Shown here in pieces: positions 1-10,305 of a stretch of 64,000 nucleotides of DNA. The notes under the pieces are model-generated. The model was given only the letters and a program-made list of their open reading frames with translations. It did not search any database and was not told where the DNA came from. The position numbers and the translations under genes were made by a program. Within the stretch, counting starts at the first letter, position 1. Each line of letters starts with the position of its first letter. Source of the DNA: Astropecten irregularis (taxonomy: Eukaryota; Echinodermata; Asteroidea; Paxillosida; Astropectinidae); the NCBI GenBank assembly GCA_963971285.1, contig OZ020247.1, positions 12,606,614 through 12,670,613 on the forward strand, in the 5' to 3' direction.

Positions 1-224
1 TTAGTTCCTGGTTCAGTAGATTTTTTCCATCATATTGTTTCGTTATTTTGCTTTATTCATGTGTAATTGTTTGTAGCTGCATTTAAGGCTATGTTCTTTG
101 TTATTGTTTTTTGTAATTGCTTTTTCGCTCTTTGTTTTGTGCGCCACGAATGTCTTTGGACAGATGTGTGCGCTTTATAAATTCATAATTATTATTATTA
201 TTATAGTGTACATGTATTATATAA

Positions 225-440
225 GGGCCTTTACGAAACCATGCTTGAGGCTTGGCTTGGGATCGACTTCTTTTGTTACCGCCTTGTTGAGGCCCACAAA
301 ATAAAACTATGGGATTGGGCCACATGACAAAGCCGAAGAAAGGCTCCAGCTTCGCCATGTATCTCAAGTAATTTAGGATACAAAATGGCGGTTGCCAAAT
401 CAATCCCAAGCCTATCCTCAAGCCTCATGTTGTAAAGGCT
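225..440. mobile_element. Palindromic MITE-like repeat, family D copy 1
   Basis: The left end GGGCCTTTACGAAACC is mirrored by the right end near 430-440 (TTGTAAAGGCT, diverged). Inside the ends is a GGCTTGAGG / CCTCAAGCC pair. Two further copies are at 1595-1761 and 33978-34198. There is no coding capacity, so this is a non-autonomous inverted-repeat element. Confidence 0.6.
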
Positions 441-1594
441 CATATACTCTTTTGTAGATTTCTGGCCTCATGGGATTTTGCATATAAACTGTTTAGTGCA
501 AAACTGTCCCACAATGTACCCGGTATTTCTCATATGCCTTCACTGCATGACTTCTGATCTATTCGTGAAAGCGTCCGGTATAGGGAATTTACGCACAGTT
601 GAAGAATTCCAGCCAAAAAATTCCATGAATACTTTTTTCCAATTTAAAAAAGATCTCATATGTACTTAGTTAGGCTCAAGAACACTTAAAGTAATGCGAT
701 GCGAACATTTCAGTATACCTAAAAATCAAGAGCTAGCGAGACCAAAAAAAGTTTAAAATCTTGGCAAAATAATGCATGCTCTTATTACAGTAACATGCAA
801 TGCGTGCCAAACAGGGTACCATTTTGCCATTAATACTACATGCTTTCAATAGTCAGTACCCATAAATTAACCATAGATCTATAAAAAAAGCTAGATGACG
901 CACCCGTGCACAAGCCAATGGGAGCTATATCTATCATGTAGGATGGTGGCCATTTTCCTAAACATTCAAGCGCTTGTTATAACGATCGCGTTAACAACGC
1001 GGTACGCGGTGCCGGCAGTTACAAGAAACAATGATGGAACGCCGCAGCTATATTCGGTGGCTTAGATTGTTTGTCGGTAATTCCATTTTAATTTGCCAAT
1101 TTCATCTTTTTATTTGCTGTGTTGTCATTCCGGTCGCCAATTCCATCATTCAGTTTGTCATTCTGTCATTCTGTTCGCAAATTCCGTCATTAAATTTGGC
1201 AAATTGAATGATGGAATTACCGAAGCAAACAATCTGAAGAAGATAGCTACGGCGCTCCATAAAAACGGATTTGAAATACTCATCTAAAATGGCGCCGCCG
1301 TTAAATACACAGCCACCAGCAGCCAATACGTCATCTAGTTTTTTTTTATATATCTATGCCCATAACTGGGAAGCCATTTTGTATCCTAATTCTGCAAGTT
1401 GTTCCTACCAGTAATGTCGACACGTCGTCAGACCTGGGGGAGGGTTGATCTTCTAGCTGGGTCGTACTTCCATATACATTTGTGCACAAAAATCATTTTT
1501 TATATATATCAAATGTGAAAACCTGTGGGGGTTGCAACCCCCTAGCCCCCCCGTGATCTACGCCCATGGTGTCGACTCTGTATTGGCTTTTTAA

Positions 1595-1761
1595 GAAATG
1601 AGGCTTAAGGCTTGAGGCTAGGCTTGAGATACGTGGCAAAGCTGGAGCCTTTCTTCGGTTTTGTTATGTGGCCCAATACATTCTTTTTGCTTTGTGGGCC
1701 TTAAATAGCGGTAGCAGAGAAAGTTCCGAGCCTAGCCTCAAGCCTGGTTTCGTAAAGGCCC
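1595..1761. mobile_element. Palindromic MITE-like repeat, family D copy 2
   Basis: Shares the GGCTTGAGGCTAGGCTTG and CCTAGCCTCAAGCC arms and the CGTAAAGGCCC right end with the copies at 225 and 33978. The left end is eroded. Confidence 0.55.
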
Positions 1762-3038
1762 AACTTGATTTCACTTGATTAAACTTTTCTGGGACAAATA
1801 CATACACAATGCTGCCAAAAAGCTTCTAAGTGCATAGGTTGTCTGTACCGTGCAAGGCACTTCCTCCCTCATTCCGCTGTTCTTTCTTTATACAGCGTGT
1901 CCCCCCCAAAAAGCGCAACACCAAAAATGCGTGATCATTGATGAGTGTAAACACTCTCGCGATCAGGATCCGATCTCGGGTTTAAGCGTGATCATGCAGC
2001 GGGGAAATTTGTGTGGAAAACATCGACATTTTAGAGCATGACAGTCACGTTGCTATAGTTAAACAAGATGGCATAAAACAGGCATTTGGAGCGATACGTG
2101 GTTGGCTGTGGACAATGAACACACAAGAGTTGTGACTGGACAAACTGGATGGCACCACTCGAAACACACCAGTGTTAACACAATCCCACAGAGTTTGGAG
2201 AAATGGGGTTTGTGAAGACTGTCTCAGAAATGTAAGACCACAGAAAAAATATGATCGGTTTGTTTTCGCGCGAAATGAATAACCTTTGAACACTTGCTTC
2301 CGTTGTCCAATGCACGAACACTGCATGATCAGGATCAAGTGTTAACATACATGGATCAGATCCCTCTAGATTAATCGCAACAGCGAGGATCAGATGCTCC
2401 GTTGCGCGATCAGGTGTAAACACGGTGCTGGAGCCTTGTGTTGGGGTACTTTGGTGGATTTGTATAGTGTGGTTTCGTATCCAGTGCAAAATGCGGTGGT
2501 TGCCATGGCACATGACACATGGTGTGCGCATTACATTACTCACAGTGTGAAATTAACTATGAATATCATGCGCAAGACGGCAAAGAATGGTGGCGCAGGA
2601 GGAACATCGAACATCAGAAATATCTTCGCACATTTTTGTGATGTCACAAATTCACAAATATCTGCGAAGTTTCGTTATGTGATGTTTGCACGTGCATTAT
2701 AATGATGTATAACAATACATCGTACAACACAAATCTGCGCACATTTTTATTTGTGCGTTTTTATAGTGGCATGATTTTTTCTGAAAATCTTTTCTTGCTT
2801 TAGTTTACGATAATTAGAAATCAAGTGAAATGTACAAAAAGAGTTATTAAAACAGCGGTCAACTGCCGCGAACAGCGCAATAACGGTATGCAGTTACGGT
2901 TGCGATTCAACTATAATGTCATGTGTCACGGCGGCCACAAAAATGCGCAAGGACACTATACCAGTCCCCCAATTCTAAACAGTCTGTGAACAAAAATACC
3001 TAAATCAATTGCTTCATCTTTTCTTCTCCAATTTATAG

Positions 3039-3138
3039 GTGGCTTTCAGCTGTTCTCCACCTCCAAGCCTGGTTCCTCAATTGACCAACCACTCCCACAG
3101 AGGAGGCAACGGCACCCTCGTGTGAGCAGTAGCGACAG
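3039..3138 (+). CDS. CUSTOS: CUSTOS coding exon (internal)
   Basis: Acceptor at 3037-3038 after a C/T-rich tract (ATTTATAG|GT). Donor CAG|GTAAGG at 3138/3139. The exon is 100 nt. It starts with two bases that finish a codon and ends with AG of a serine codon completed by the T at 3871. It encodes the GFQLFSTS conserved block and the start of the acidic serine run. Confidence 0.85.
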
Positions 3139-4351
3139 GTAAGGATTTTTCCATCCAAATTTGTCTTATTTAGGAATTGTTTGTAATTCGTCAATTTGGT
3201 GTTTGAGTATTTTTCATCTGTTTTCCTTTTTTTGTCGAGGAGAATTTCTTTTTCTTAGTTCAGTGTTCTTTAAGGTGACCATATTTTGTTGAGATGGTCC
3301 GGTGACAGTGATCCGTGTCCTGGGGGAAGGGTATAATTTTGAAATGTTTTTGAATCCAGATGGTGCTTACATGCAAAATGGTGGCATCTATGGACATCTT
3401 GTCCAGTTGACTTGAGTGGGTTACATACTTACATGTCTTAGGCGGTTGGATATTCTTCAGCACACCATTTGTGTTCAGTTTTTTTTTTAGGACAATTAGA
3501 ATTTTCGGGGGCATTTCATCGAATCTGGGACATTTTCGGGGACAATTTTTCATCGGGGACGCCACTGTCAAATCGGGGACTGTCCCCGGAAATCGGAGAC
3601 GTCTGGTCACCTTAGTGTTCTTGACATTCCAACCCTACTAACCCACCTGAGCACCAAACATGGTTTTTCTGTGGTAACTAGTATGGTATCCTGAAAACCA
3701 CAATACTGTACATGGTCTTGTATACCACAGTGTGGTTTGTGTGGTATAATGTGTATTTTATGACCCACGTAATGTGTGGTAAGCAACTCTTGTCTTGTGT
3801 AGTAGAGGGTTAGGGTTAAGTAAGAATTTGAACATTATTGATGGTTATATTATTCGTTGTAATCTTTCAGTGATTCTGAGGAAGAGAGGTCCAAGCTGGA
3901 ATCAGTTGCCGTCTCCTACGATCAAATCCTCCTGGACAGCCAGCCGTCCGCATCTCAAGACAACCAGGTGACCTCTAACCTTTCACCTACTAACACGACC
4001 CCTTCAACTTTGACCTCTGCTGACCCAGCAGCACCCAAAACGCAGAAAAAGGAATGTTCAACCGTTGGTAATGACGATACAGTTGATGAAGACCATTGCC
4101 ATGGAGACGGGAAGAGTAAAAAGAAAAAGAAGAAGAAGAAGAGGCGGATTCTGCCTCGCGACGATGAGGAAGCACTTACTGAGTCTGAGTTGCCGGCTGA
4201 GAAACTGCCAGCCGACCGTGAACGTGGAAACGCATCGTCTCCAGACTCATCAGACAAGACTCCTCGGAAGAAGAGGAAGAAGAAATTGAAAGCCTCTCGG
4301 GATCCATCACGCCCGACGAGACGGAACAGTCCAGAACCCTCCACAAAATGA
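3039..4351 (+). CDS. CUSTOS: CUSTOS (C12orf43) homologue, 3' two coding exons
   Basis: Two exons (3039-3138 and 3871-4351) join in frame to about 192 visible residues ending at TGA 4349-4351. The first exon encodes GFQLFSTSKPG, aligning with human CUSTOS GFRLFFTSVPG. It is followed by a basic PQRRQR stretch like human PQPRRKR, then a serine/acidic run SSSDSDSEEE. The second exon continues with VAVSYDQILLDS, aligning with human AAVSASDILQES, and then a lysine-rich tail with two KKKKKK-type clusters typical of nuclear signals. In vertebrates CUSTOS modulates Wnt/beta-catenin signalling and is nuclear. The human protein is about 262 residues, so N-terminal exons are missing here and probably lie left of the window. 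The gene is convergent with HNF1, as in human. The homology is from memory of the human protein; function in this species is inferred. Confidence 0.85.
3139..3870 (+). other. CUSTOS intron
   Basis: GT-AG intron of 732 bp. It contains one hAT-like MITE (3271-3614), and short GTGGTAT / ATACCAC repeats around 3665-3790. No other coding signal was seen. Confidence 0.8.
3271..3614. mobile_element. hAT-like MITE with 8-bp target duplication
   Basis: The ends are a perfect 11-bp inverted repeat, TAAGGTGACCA and TGGTCACCTTA. Both sides are flanked by the direct repeat GTGTTCTT (3263-3270 and 3615-3622). An 8-bp duplication is typical of hAT transposons. The element has no transposase, so it is non-autonomous. 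Confidence 0.75.
3871..4351 (+). CDS. CUSTOS: CUSTOS last coding exon
   Basis: Acceptor AATCTTTCAG|T at 3870/3871; the T completes a serine codon. The frame runs 159 codons to TGA at 4349-4351. It encodes DSEEERSKLESVAVSYDQ, a Ser/Thr-rich middle, a first K-rich cluster (about 4117-4145) and a second KKRKKK cluster (about 4268-4287). The basic clusters fit the nuclear localisation known for the family. Confidence 0.85.
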
Positions 4352-4733
4352 CAAGGAAACAGTCTCCTTTTATTGATTACTAGCTTGCAACAACTCGGGA
4401 CAATTAGGATAAGTCAACTCTGTTAGTTCTCTTGTCTTTGCCTCGAGCGTGACAGATGATGCCGACCTTTGAACGTTTCAGCTTGGAGTGCGCCTTGTAG
4501 CAAGTCTGCGAACTTTTCATGTATCAGCGCCGTGAAATCACTCTGAGTGACTTCTCTGAGGGAAAAAAGCCAAATTTGTCTTCAATCATGCAGAGCGTTA
4601 GATGTTTGTGTACATAAATTACGATGCATGAGGCTGTACTGTTGACGGCTAGACTGCTCTGTGGTCAAAGGATAAGAATTGCACGAAGGAACCTGGGCCC
4701 AGTTTCATGGAATCCGTTATTCAGTGGTGTATG
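4352..4733 (+). other. Probable CUSTOS 3' UTR
   Basis: Sequence after the stop with no further coding signal. The nearest AATAAA on the + strand is at 4933-4938, inside a dispersed repeat, so the true polyadenylation site is uncertain. Confidence 0.45.
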
Positions 4734-5270
4734 ACTCGCCGGCCTCGGCCTTGAGGCCAGAAATTTGTTGCCTCGGCCTCGTGGGTCTATGATTTGGCTT
4801 CGGCCTCGAAGAAATCCCCCCAATATTTGAGGTAGGGGGGTGGCATGTATTATCATTCCACCCCCCTCCAATATTTCGAGGTTGAATGTCATTTAATACC
4901 GACAAAATATCTTAAGTACCGACAAAATAATGAATAAATAACCTGCTTGGATTGTAGAAAGACAATATATTTTACCTGTCCGAACTTCTCGTTCTTATTA
5001 TACATTTATTGTCTTGATGTGCGTAGTTTGTGAGGCGTGAGAGAGAATTATGCGAGTCATGCGAGAAAGCGAAGAGATGTGTCACATTTTGAATAAGCTT
5101 GAGTGAATTTACACCAAGTTTAATTCTTCTGAATATCGTTTTTAAATGAAAAATGTGACTTTTAAAAAGGTCCCTGGTAAGGGAGGGGGTTCCCCCTCCC
5201 ACACCCTCCCCCCCGCTCCGTCCCTTTGCTTCCTCGCATAGGACACCATAGGACACCAACCTATACAATC
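4734..5270. repeat. Dispersed repeat, family K copy 1
   Basis: Shares long blocks with 37533-37965 (for example TTGTGAGGCGTGAGAGAGAA, TTTAATTCTTCTGAATAT and GTCCCTGG...GGGAGGGGG). The left part holds GGCCTCGGCC-type words also seen near 12400-12800. No coding capacity. Confidence 0.6.
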
Positions 5271-5274
5271 ATGT

Positions 5275-5640
5275 GTGACGTGCGTGACATGTGCGATTTA
5301 TGGTACATATACACGTCTTCTTTAATGTGATCATGTGATCGTTGCTTTCAGAATGCTTTTTACGGTGTAATTGTTTTTTAGATCAAGCATTTAGATCAAG
5401 TACAATGTTTCTTTTAGATCCAGTATGTGAAAAGCATATTCCAACTTGGCAAAATGGACAAAATAACTGACTGAAATTCTACAGTTTACATATTTTGGGG
5501 TTGTTGAGCATGAGCCAAACATTCGTCCCTGTTTTTTTCCTTTCAGTTTCGGCTAACGGTTTGTGGAAATTTGTATAAACCGGATACTTAAATCCGGTTC
5601 GGTTAACCTATAACCGGATAAACCGGATGTTTTTATTCTT
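5275..5640. repeat. Dispersed repeat, family L copy 1
   Basis: The reverse complement of this block is present at about 47035-47350, and a partial same-family block is at 42480-42610. The end carries repeated AACCGG / CCGGTT words. Confidence 0.6.
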
Positions 5641-6187
5641 CTAATCACATTTGACTAAAAACAGGACAAAATAAAAGCAATACCAATTCAAATTTGTTTC
5701 CCACACTTGTTTATTTTCAATTGATGTCAGAGAAATGCTCATAGCTTTCAATAAATATATTTACAAAGAAAATAACATTTGCATTTTAAATAACAATTAC
5801 AATTTTCATTTTTATATTGAATTGATTTTGTATTAATAAATTCAAGTTTATTGATTGGCACTTATTGTAAGAAATTATTAAAAAAATAATAAAAGATCTT
5901 TAATTATTGCGATTTGATCAAGAATTAATAATTACATAAATCTTTGGCAACGAGCATTAATAAACAATATTTCATGTAGTTTAATACAGATACTGGAACA
6001 TTCGATCACATATTAAAATTGAAAAATCAGGTTGCTTTTTGGATTGAATGACACATGCAACAGGGATGCAAATGAAGCAAATAAATTGCTACAAAAACAT
6101 ATGAAAACAAACAGTTACACAAAAATGTTGTTTTTTCCCCCTAAAACCGTAAAAATTATGTCCATGCACAGATTCTTTGTGCCTTTC
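5641..6187. other. AT-rich stretch, nothing recognised
   Basis: Very AT-rich, with no open frame, no repeat seen elsewhere in the window and no RNA signal I can support. Confidence 0.5.
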
Positions 6188-7311
6188 AGAAGCCATATAA
6201 TCCATTAATTTCCATACCAGTGCTCTACCATCTGAGCTATCCAGTCCTATGATGGGACCTCCCTATAGTCAACTATCTTTGCTCAGGGTGCCAGTCAGAA
6301 GCCATATAACCCATTAACTGCCATACCAGTGCTCTACCATCTGAGCTATCCAGTCCTATGATGGGGCCTCCCTATGGTCAACTATCTTTGCTCAGGGTGC
6401 CAGTCAGAAGCCATGTAACCCATTAAGTGCCATACCAGTGCTCTACCATCTGAGCTATCCAGTCCTATGATGGGACCTCCCTATAGTCAACTATCTTTGC
6501 TCAGGGTGCCAGTCAGAAGCCATATAACCCATTAACTGCCATACCAGTGCTCTACCATCTGAGCTATCCAGTCCTATGATGGGGCCTCCCTATGGTCAAC
6601 TATCTTTGCTCAGGGTGCCAGTCAGAAGCCATGTAACCCATTAACTGCCATACCAGTGCTCTACCATCTGAGATATCCAGTCCTATGATGGGGCCTCCCT
6701 ATGGTCAACTATCTTTGCTCAGGGTGCCAGTCAGAAGCCATGTAACCCATTAACTGCCATACCAGTGCTCTACCATCTGAGCTATCCTGTCCTATGTTGG
6801 GGCCTCCCTATAGTCAACTATCTTTGCTCAGGGTGCCAGTCAGAAGCCATGTAACCCATTAACTGCCATACCAGTGCTCTACCATCTGAGCTATCCTGTC
6901 CTATGTTGGGGCCTCCCTATAGTCAACTTTCTTTGCTCAGGGTGCCAGTCAGAAGCCATGTAACCCATGAACTGCCATACCAGTGCTCTACTATCTGAGC
7001 TATCCAGTCCTATGATGGGGCCTCCCTATAGTCAACCATCTTTGCTCAGGATACCAGTCAGAAGCCATATAACCCATTAACTGCTATACCAGTGCTCTAC
7101 CATCAGAGCTATCCAGCCATATGATGGGGCCTCCCTATAGTCAACTATCTTTGCTCAGGATACCAGTCAGAAGCCATATAACCCATTAGCTGCTATACCA
7201 GTGCTCTACCATCAGAGCTATCCAGCCCTATTTTTGGGCCTTCCTATAGTCAACTATCTTTGCTCAGGGTGCCAGTCAGATGCCATATAACCCATTAACT
7301 GCCATATCAGA
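6188..7311. repeat. 109-bp tandem array with tRNA-like A-box
   Basis: The word TGCTCTACCA recurs at 6221, 6330, 6439, 6548, 6657, 6766, 6875, 6984, 7093 and 7202, a spacing of exactly 109 bp each time. This gives ten units plus partial edges. On the minus strand each unit contains ATAGCTCAGATGGTAGAGCA, a good tRNA D-arm and Pol III A-box, but no B-box. The unit also shares the AAAGATAGTTGACTAT leader and GGACTGGATAGCTC start with the single tRNA-like element at 15722-15793. It is therefore an amplified partial tRNA-related repeat, not a tRNA gene cluster. Confidence 0.9.
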
Positions 7312-7405
7312 TGACTGTTACTGTATCTTCCTAGATATTTTTGCCCATGAATCTGCATTATTTTTTTTACAAAAGTATGATAGGCCCTATAACATTTAAG
7401 GTTTG
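7312..7405. mobile_element. Fragment of MITE family A at the array edge
   Basis: ATGACTGTTACTGTATCTTC and TTTGCCCATGAATCTGCATT match the terminal arm of family A (compare 53535-53585). It is truncated where it meets the 109-bp array. Confidence 0.6.
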
Positions 7406-8046
7406 ATGGAGGTATCCCTAACTTATAATTCACTATTTTTCTGGAAGGTCAAAGAAGAACGAATTAAACATGTTGTAGAATTAAATGAAAATGAATCACT
7501 TTGTAACCCGATTTGTTTCCTAATTAATTTTGGTGCATTCTGTTAAATCAGAAATGGCATTGAGTAGATGAGGCAGAAATAAGGAAGTGACAAGTCAGTT
7601 GTCTAACCGTTATTCCCCTAGAACAAATCTTTATTTGTTGATGGCCTCCCATAGAACATGTAAATGACACATATTATCTATGTTTGTACATGGTCAAAGT
7701 ATAGCTCTTATGGGTCTGGCATATCCCTGCTACAGCACGCAACTGTCATTGTACTCTCTGACCCAAATGTGGTTACCAGGCAACTGGTAACCGTGCAAGG
7801 CAAAGTGCTTTTTTTTAGAGAGGTTACACACAGACAAATGCATTGTCACGATTGCCACACATTAGATCTCAGTTTGCCAACATGGCCGCCAATTGAATTA
7901 CTATACAAGCGACCCTTTTTAAATTGTTCTCTCGAAAGCGAGAACGATTTTAGGGAATGGAAGTTGCGCAGCAATGCTGCATTGGGCTGTGGTGGTTATC
8001 ATCACACCATCTACAATGATAATGTGTTTTTGACTTTGAGTGTAAA
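7406..8046. other. Intergenic stretch, nothing recognised
   Basis: One 152-codon open frame crosses from here into the fold-back element. It shows no known domain and is probably chance. Confidence 0.5.
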
Positions 8047-8664
8047 GGAGCGTTTAGACATAGGACTCAAAGTGGTCTATCTTTGGTTTAAACCGAAAAA
8101 GGGTCTACCTACTTGTGTCTGAACAGTCTACGATAGACTGTTTTGGGTGCTAGAATTGGTCTATTTTTTAAAACTTAAACCGCCGAGGAGGGACGGTCTA
8201 GACTACTCAGGCTATATTCAGATGCAGTACTCCGGAGACCGAAAAAGCTCTACCCTTTGCGGTCACAGTGGGAGGTAAACATATCATCCCAAACCCCTTG
8301 TGTCCGTACTACATGGGGTTAAACTGAAAACAGTCTATCTCTGGTGTTTAGAGGTCACTCGTGTTGTATAACTCTGAAACCAAACTTCCCTTAAATCACA
8401 AGTAGTGACAAAAATCACCAGTGAATTATGCACTCGCTCGATGTCACTCTTAACCGGATGTGGTTGAGATAAACCTTTCAGATGTCTTAAGGCACATTTG
8501 AGGACCGGTCTGCGTAGTCTAGACCATCCCTCCTCGGCGGTCTAAGTTTTCAAAGAATACCATTTTTAGCACCAAAAAGAGTCTATCATAGACCGTTCAG
8601 ACACAAGGAGGTAGACCCTTTTCAGTTTAAACCAAAGATAGACCACTTTTGTGTCTGAACGCCC
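8047..8664. mobile_element. Fold-back element with ~160-bp inverted arms
   Basis: The left arm (8047-8205) and right arm (about 8510-8664) are inverted copies: GTGGTCTATCTTTGGTTTAA on the left matches TTAAACCAAAGATAGACCAC on the right, and CCGCCGAGGAGGGA matches TCCCTCCTCGGCGG. The central 300 bp is unique and non-coding. It resembles a long-TIR non-autonomous DNA transposon. Confidence 0.8.
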
Positions 8665-9414
8665 ACTATGAAGCAGCAATAACTGTAGTGGAATTCTCGA
8701 CAGCAGATGACCCATTAAAACATGGTTCAATGTTTGTTCTTGTCCTGCCAATCATGCACAAATCTCCATAGAATAACTGACGGCAAAACAAAAACCAAAC
8801 TGAAACGGAGAAGCCAGTTCTATGTTTGTGTTGTTGTGGAAAGCCAAACAGTACATGGTCGTTGACTAAAATGGATGTTTACACTACGAACAATTGGGGC
8901 GGGCCCCTATACAAAGATCTGCCCTGAATTGTCATGGTAACAAAATTACAGACCTTCTGCAGTCATTTATGAGACAATGTATACAAGACCGGACAAAAAC
9001 AGACTGTCGCCACGGAAATTGCTAAATATTAGCAAAATTTGATTAAAATGTTCAAATTCCAATGTCACAGCATTATTCCATTCAAAGAACTTGCTGTGTT
9101 AATTAAAAACCAAAACACAAAAAAGGAAATTTGTATCCGGAACATAATTGACATTTTGAAATATAATTGGAATAACTTTTGTTCATTATGTAATTTGTAA
9201 ACTATGAACAAACGCAAAATGACACGATTGTTTTAAGAACACACTTTTACTGAAAGATAAAATATAGAGTTACATGAAACACTGCCGATCATATTACCAT
9301 GAAACATTTATATACAGGCAAGACAAGAACACGCAAAAACTTTCACATACTGTACAAAATGGACAGAATATACCAAGAAAAGACCACAAAATGTTAAGAA
9401 TTATTATTCCCCAT

Positions 9415-9650
9415 TCCAAAATGTCATCATTTTGAGCTTCTTATAATTATTTTGTTGTTTTTTGCTAAATTAATTGTTTTTCCTTTGGCTCAAAATTTCA
9501 TCATTTTGAGCTTCTTATAAATGTTTTGTTGTTTTTGTTAAATGTATTTCTTTCCTTTGGCTCAAAATTTCATCATTTTGAGATTCTTATCAAAGTTATC
9601 ATTATTTTGTTGTTTTTGTTAATTGTTTCTCCCTTTGGCTCATTAGATTT
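9415..9650. repeat. Three-unit tandem repeat, ~80 bp
   Basis: TTTCATCATTTTGAGCTTCT, then a TTTTGTTGTTTTTGTTAA tract, then CCTTTGGCTCA recur three times with small length changes. Confidence 0.75.
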
Positions 9651-9954
9651 CACTCAAAACTATTAATTTTAGTCATGATTGATAATAAATGTATATTATT
9701 TACTTACACTGAGAGCCAGTGGACAAATATTGACACCAAAACAATAAACAAAACATTGTTTTCTAGTCTGTAATTTCAATACTTTGATCCTGCTTTGAGC
9801 ATGAGTATATTAGTTAGGGTCTGTTTTTTTGTACGCACGGGATCCCAGATCTGCGGATCCACATCCTATGCAGGATACGCTATAGTAAAATGGGATCCGG
9901 ATCAGCAAATAAATGTCAAATCTTATTTGTTGTTTTAAAAGCCATGTACGTGCA

Positions 9955-10305
9955 CAACATTGGTGACAAACCCAAACTGAAATGATCACAGATTTACGTA
10001 TAACGTACAGGGTATGAAGACGCTATTGGTAGAAACATACATGTACTGTGAAAATTTTTCTGCCTGAAATGCTGTATTTATCCAGAAAAGAGTAAAACCA
10101 AACACCAAAACATTTTGATATTGGAAAGATTAAAAATGAGACAGCTATTCCCACACAATTTGGCATAACAATTGTAATGTTTGCTATACTGTTTCCAATG
10201 ATCAATTGAGCTGAATATTTCACAGGTTTGATTTTATTCCACGACAAATCAAATTATGAGCAGCCTGCAGCTGCTCTGTCACCTTTACCAATGTTGTACA
10301 TGCCC
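9955..10305. mobile_element. Diverged MITE family B copy, inverted
   Basis: Contains the family arm CACAGATTTACGTATAACGT, GTAGAAACATAC and GTATTTATCCAGAAAAGAGT. The right end CTGTCACCTTTACCAATG is that of family B. The TTAA ends are lost. Confidence 0.6.

Larger units (their letters stand above)
1..3038. other. Non-coding stretch, probably an upstream CUSTOS intron
   Basis: No open frame here resembles a known protein, and I found no exon that would join the CUSTOS exon at 3039 in phase 1. The first CUSTOS exons therefore probably lie left of the window. The stretch holds an ATT run near 190-204, two copies of a palindromic repeat (separate entries), and a region around 1925-2425 with inverted GATCAGGATC-like words that looks like an old fold-back repeat. 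Confidence 0.5.

Noticed and set aside
3955-4344. Minus-strand 129-codon frame over the CUSTOS exon
   Set aside because: It is the shadow of the Lys-rich CUSTOS reading frame (Phe/Ser runs opposite Lys/Glu codons).
6188-7311. Regular 109-bp array as a CRISPR array
   Set aside because: The whole unit repeats with no variable spacers, and the genome is eukaryotic. It is a tandem satellite.
6188-7311. Cluster of real tRNA genes
   Set aside because: Each unit has only a D-arm/A-box; no acceptor pairing, anticodon arm or T-arm follows.
7664-8122. A 152-codon + strand frame
   Set aside because: It runs into the arm of the fold-back element and has no recognisable domain or splice context.
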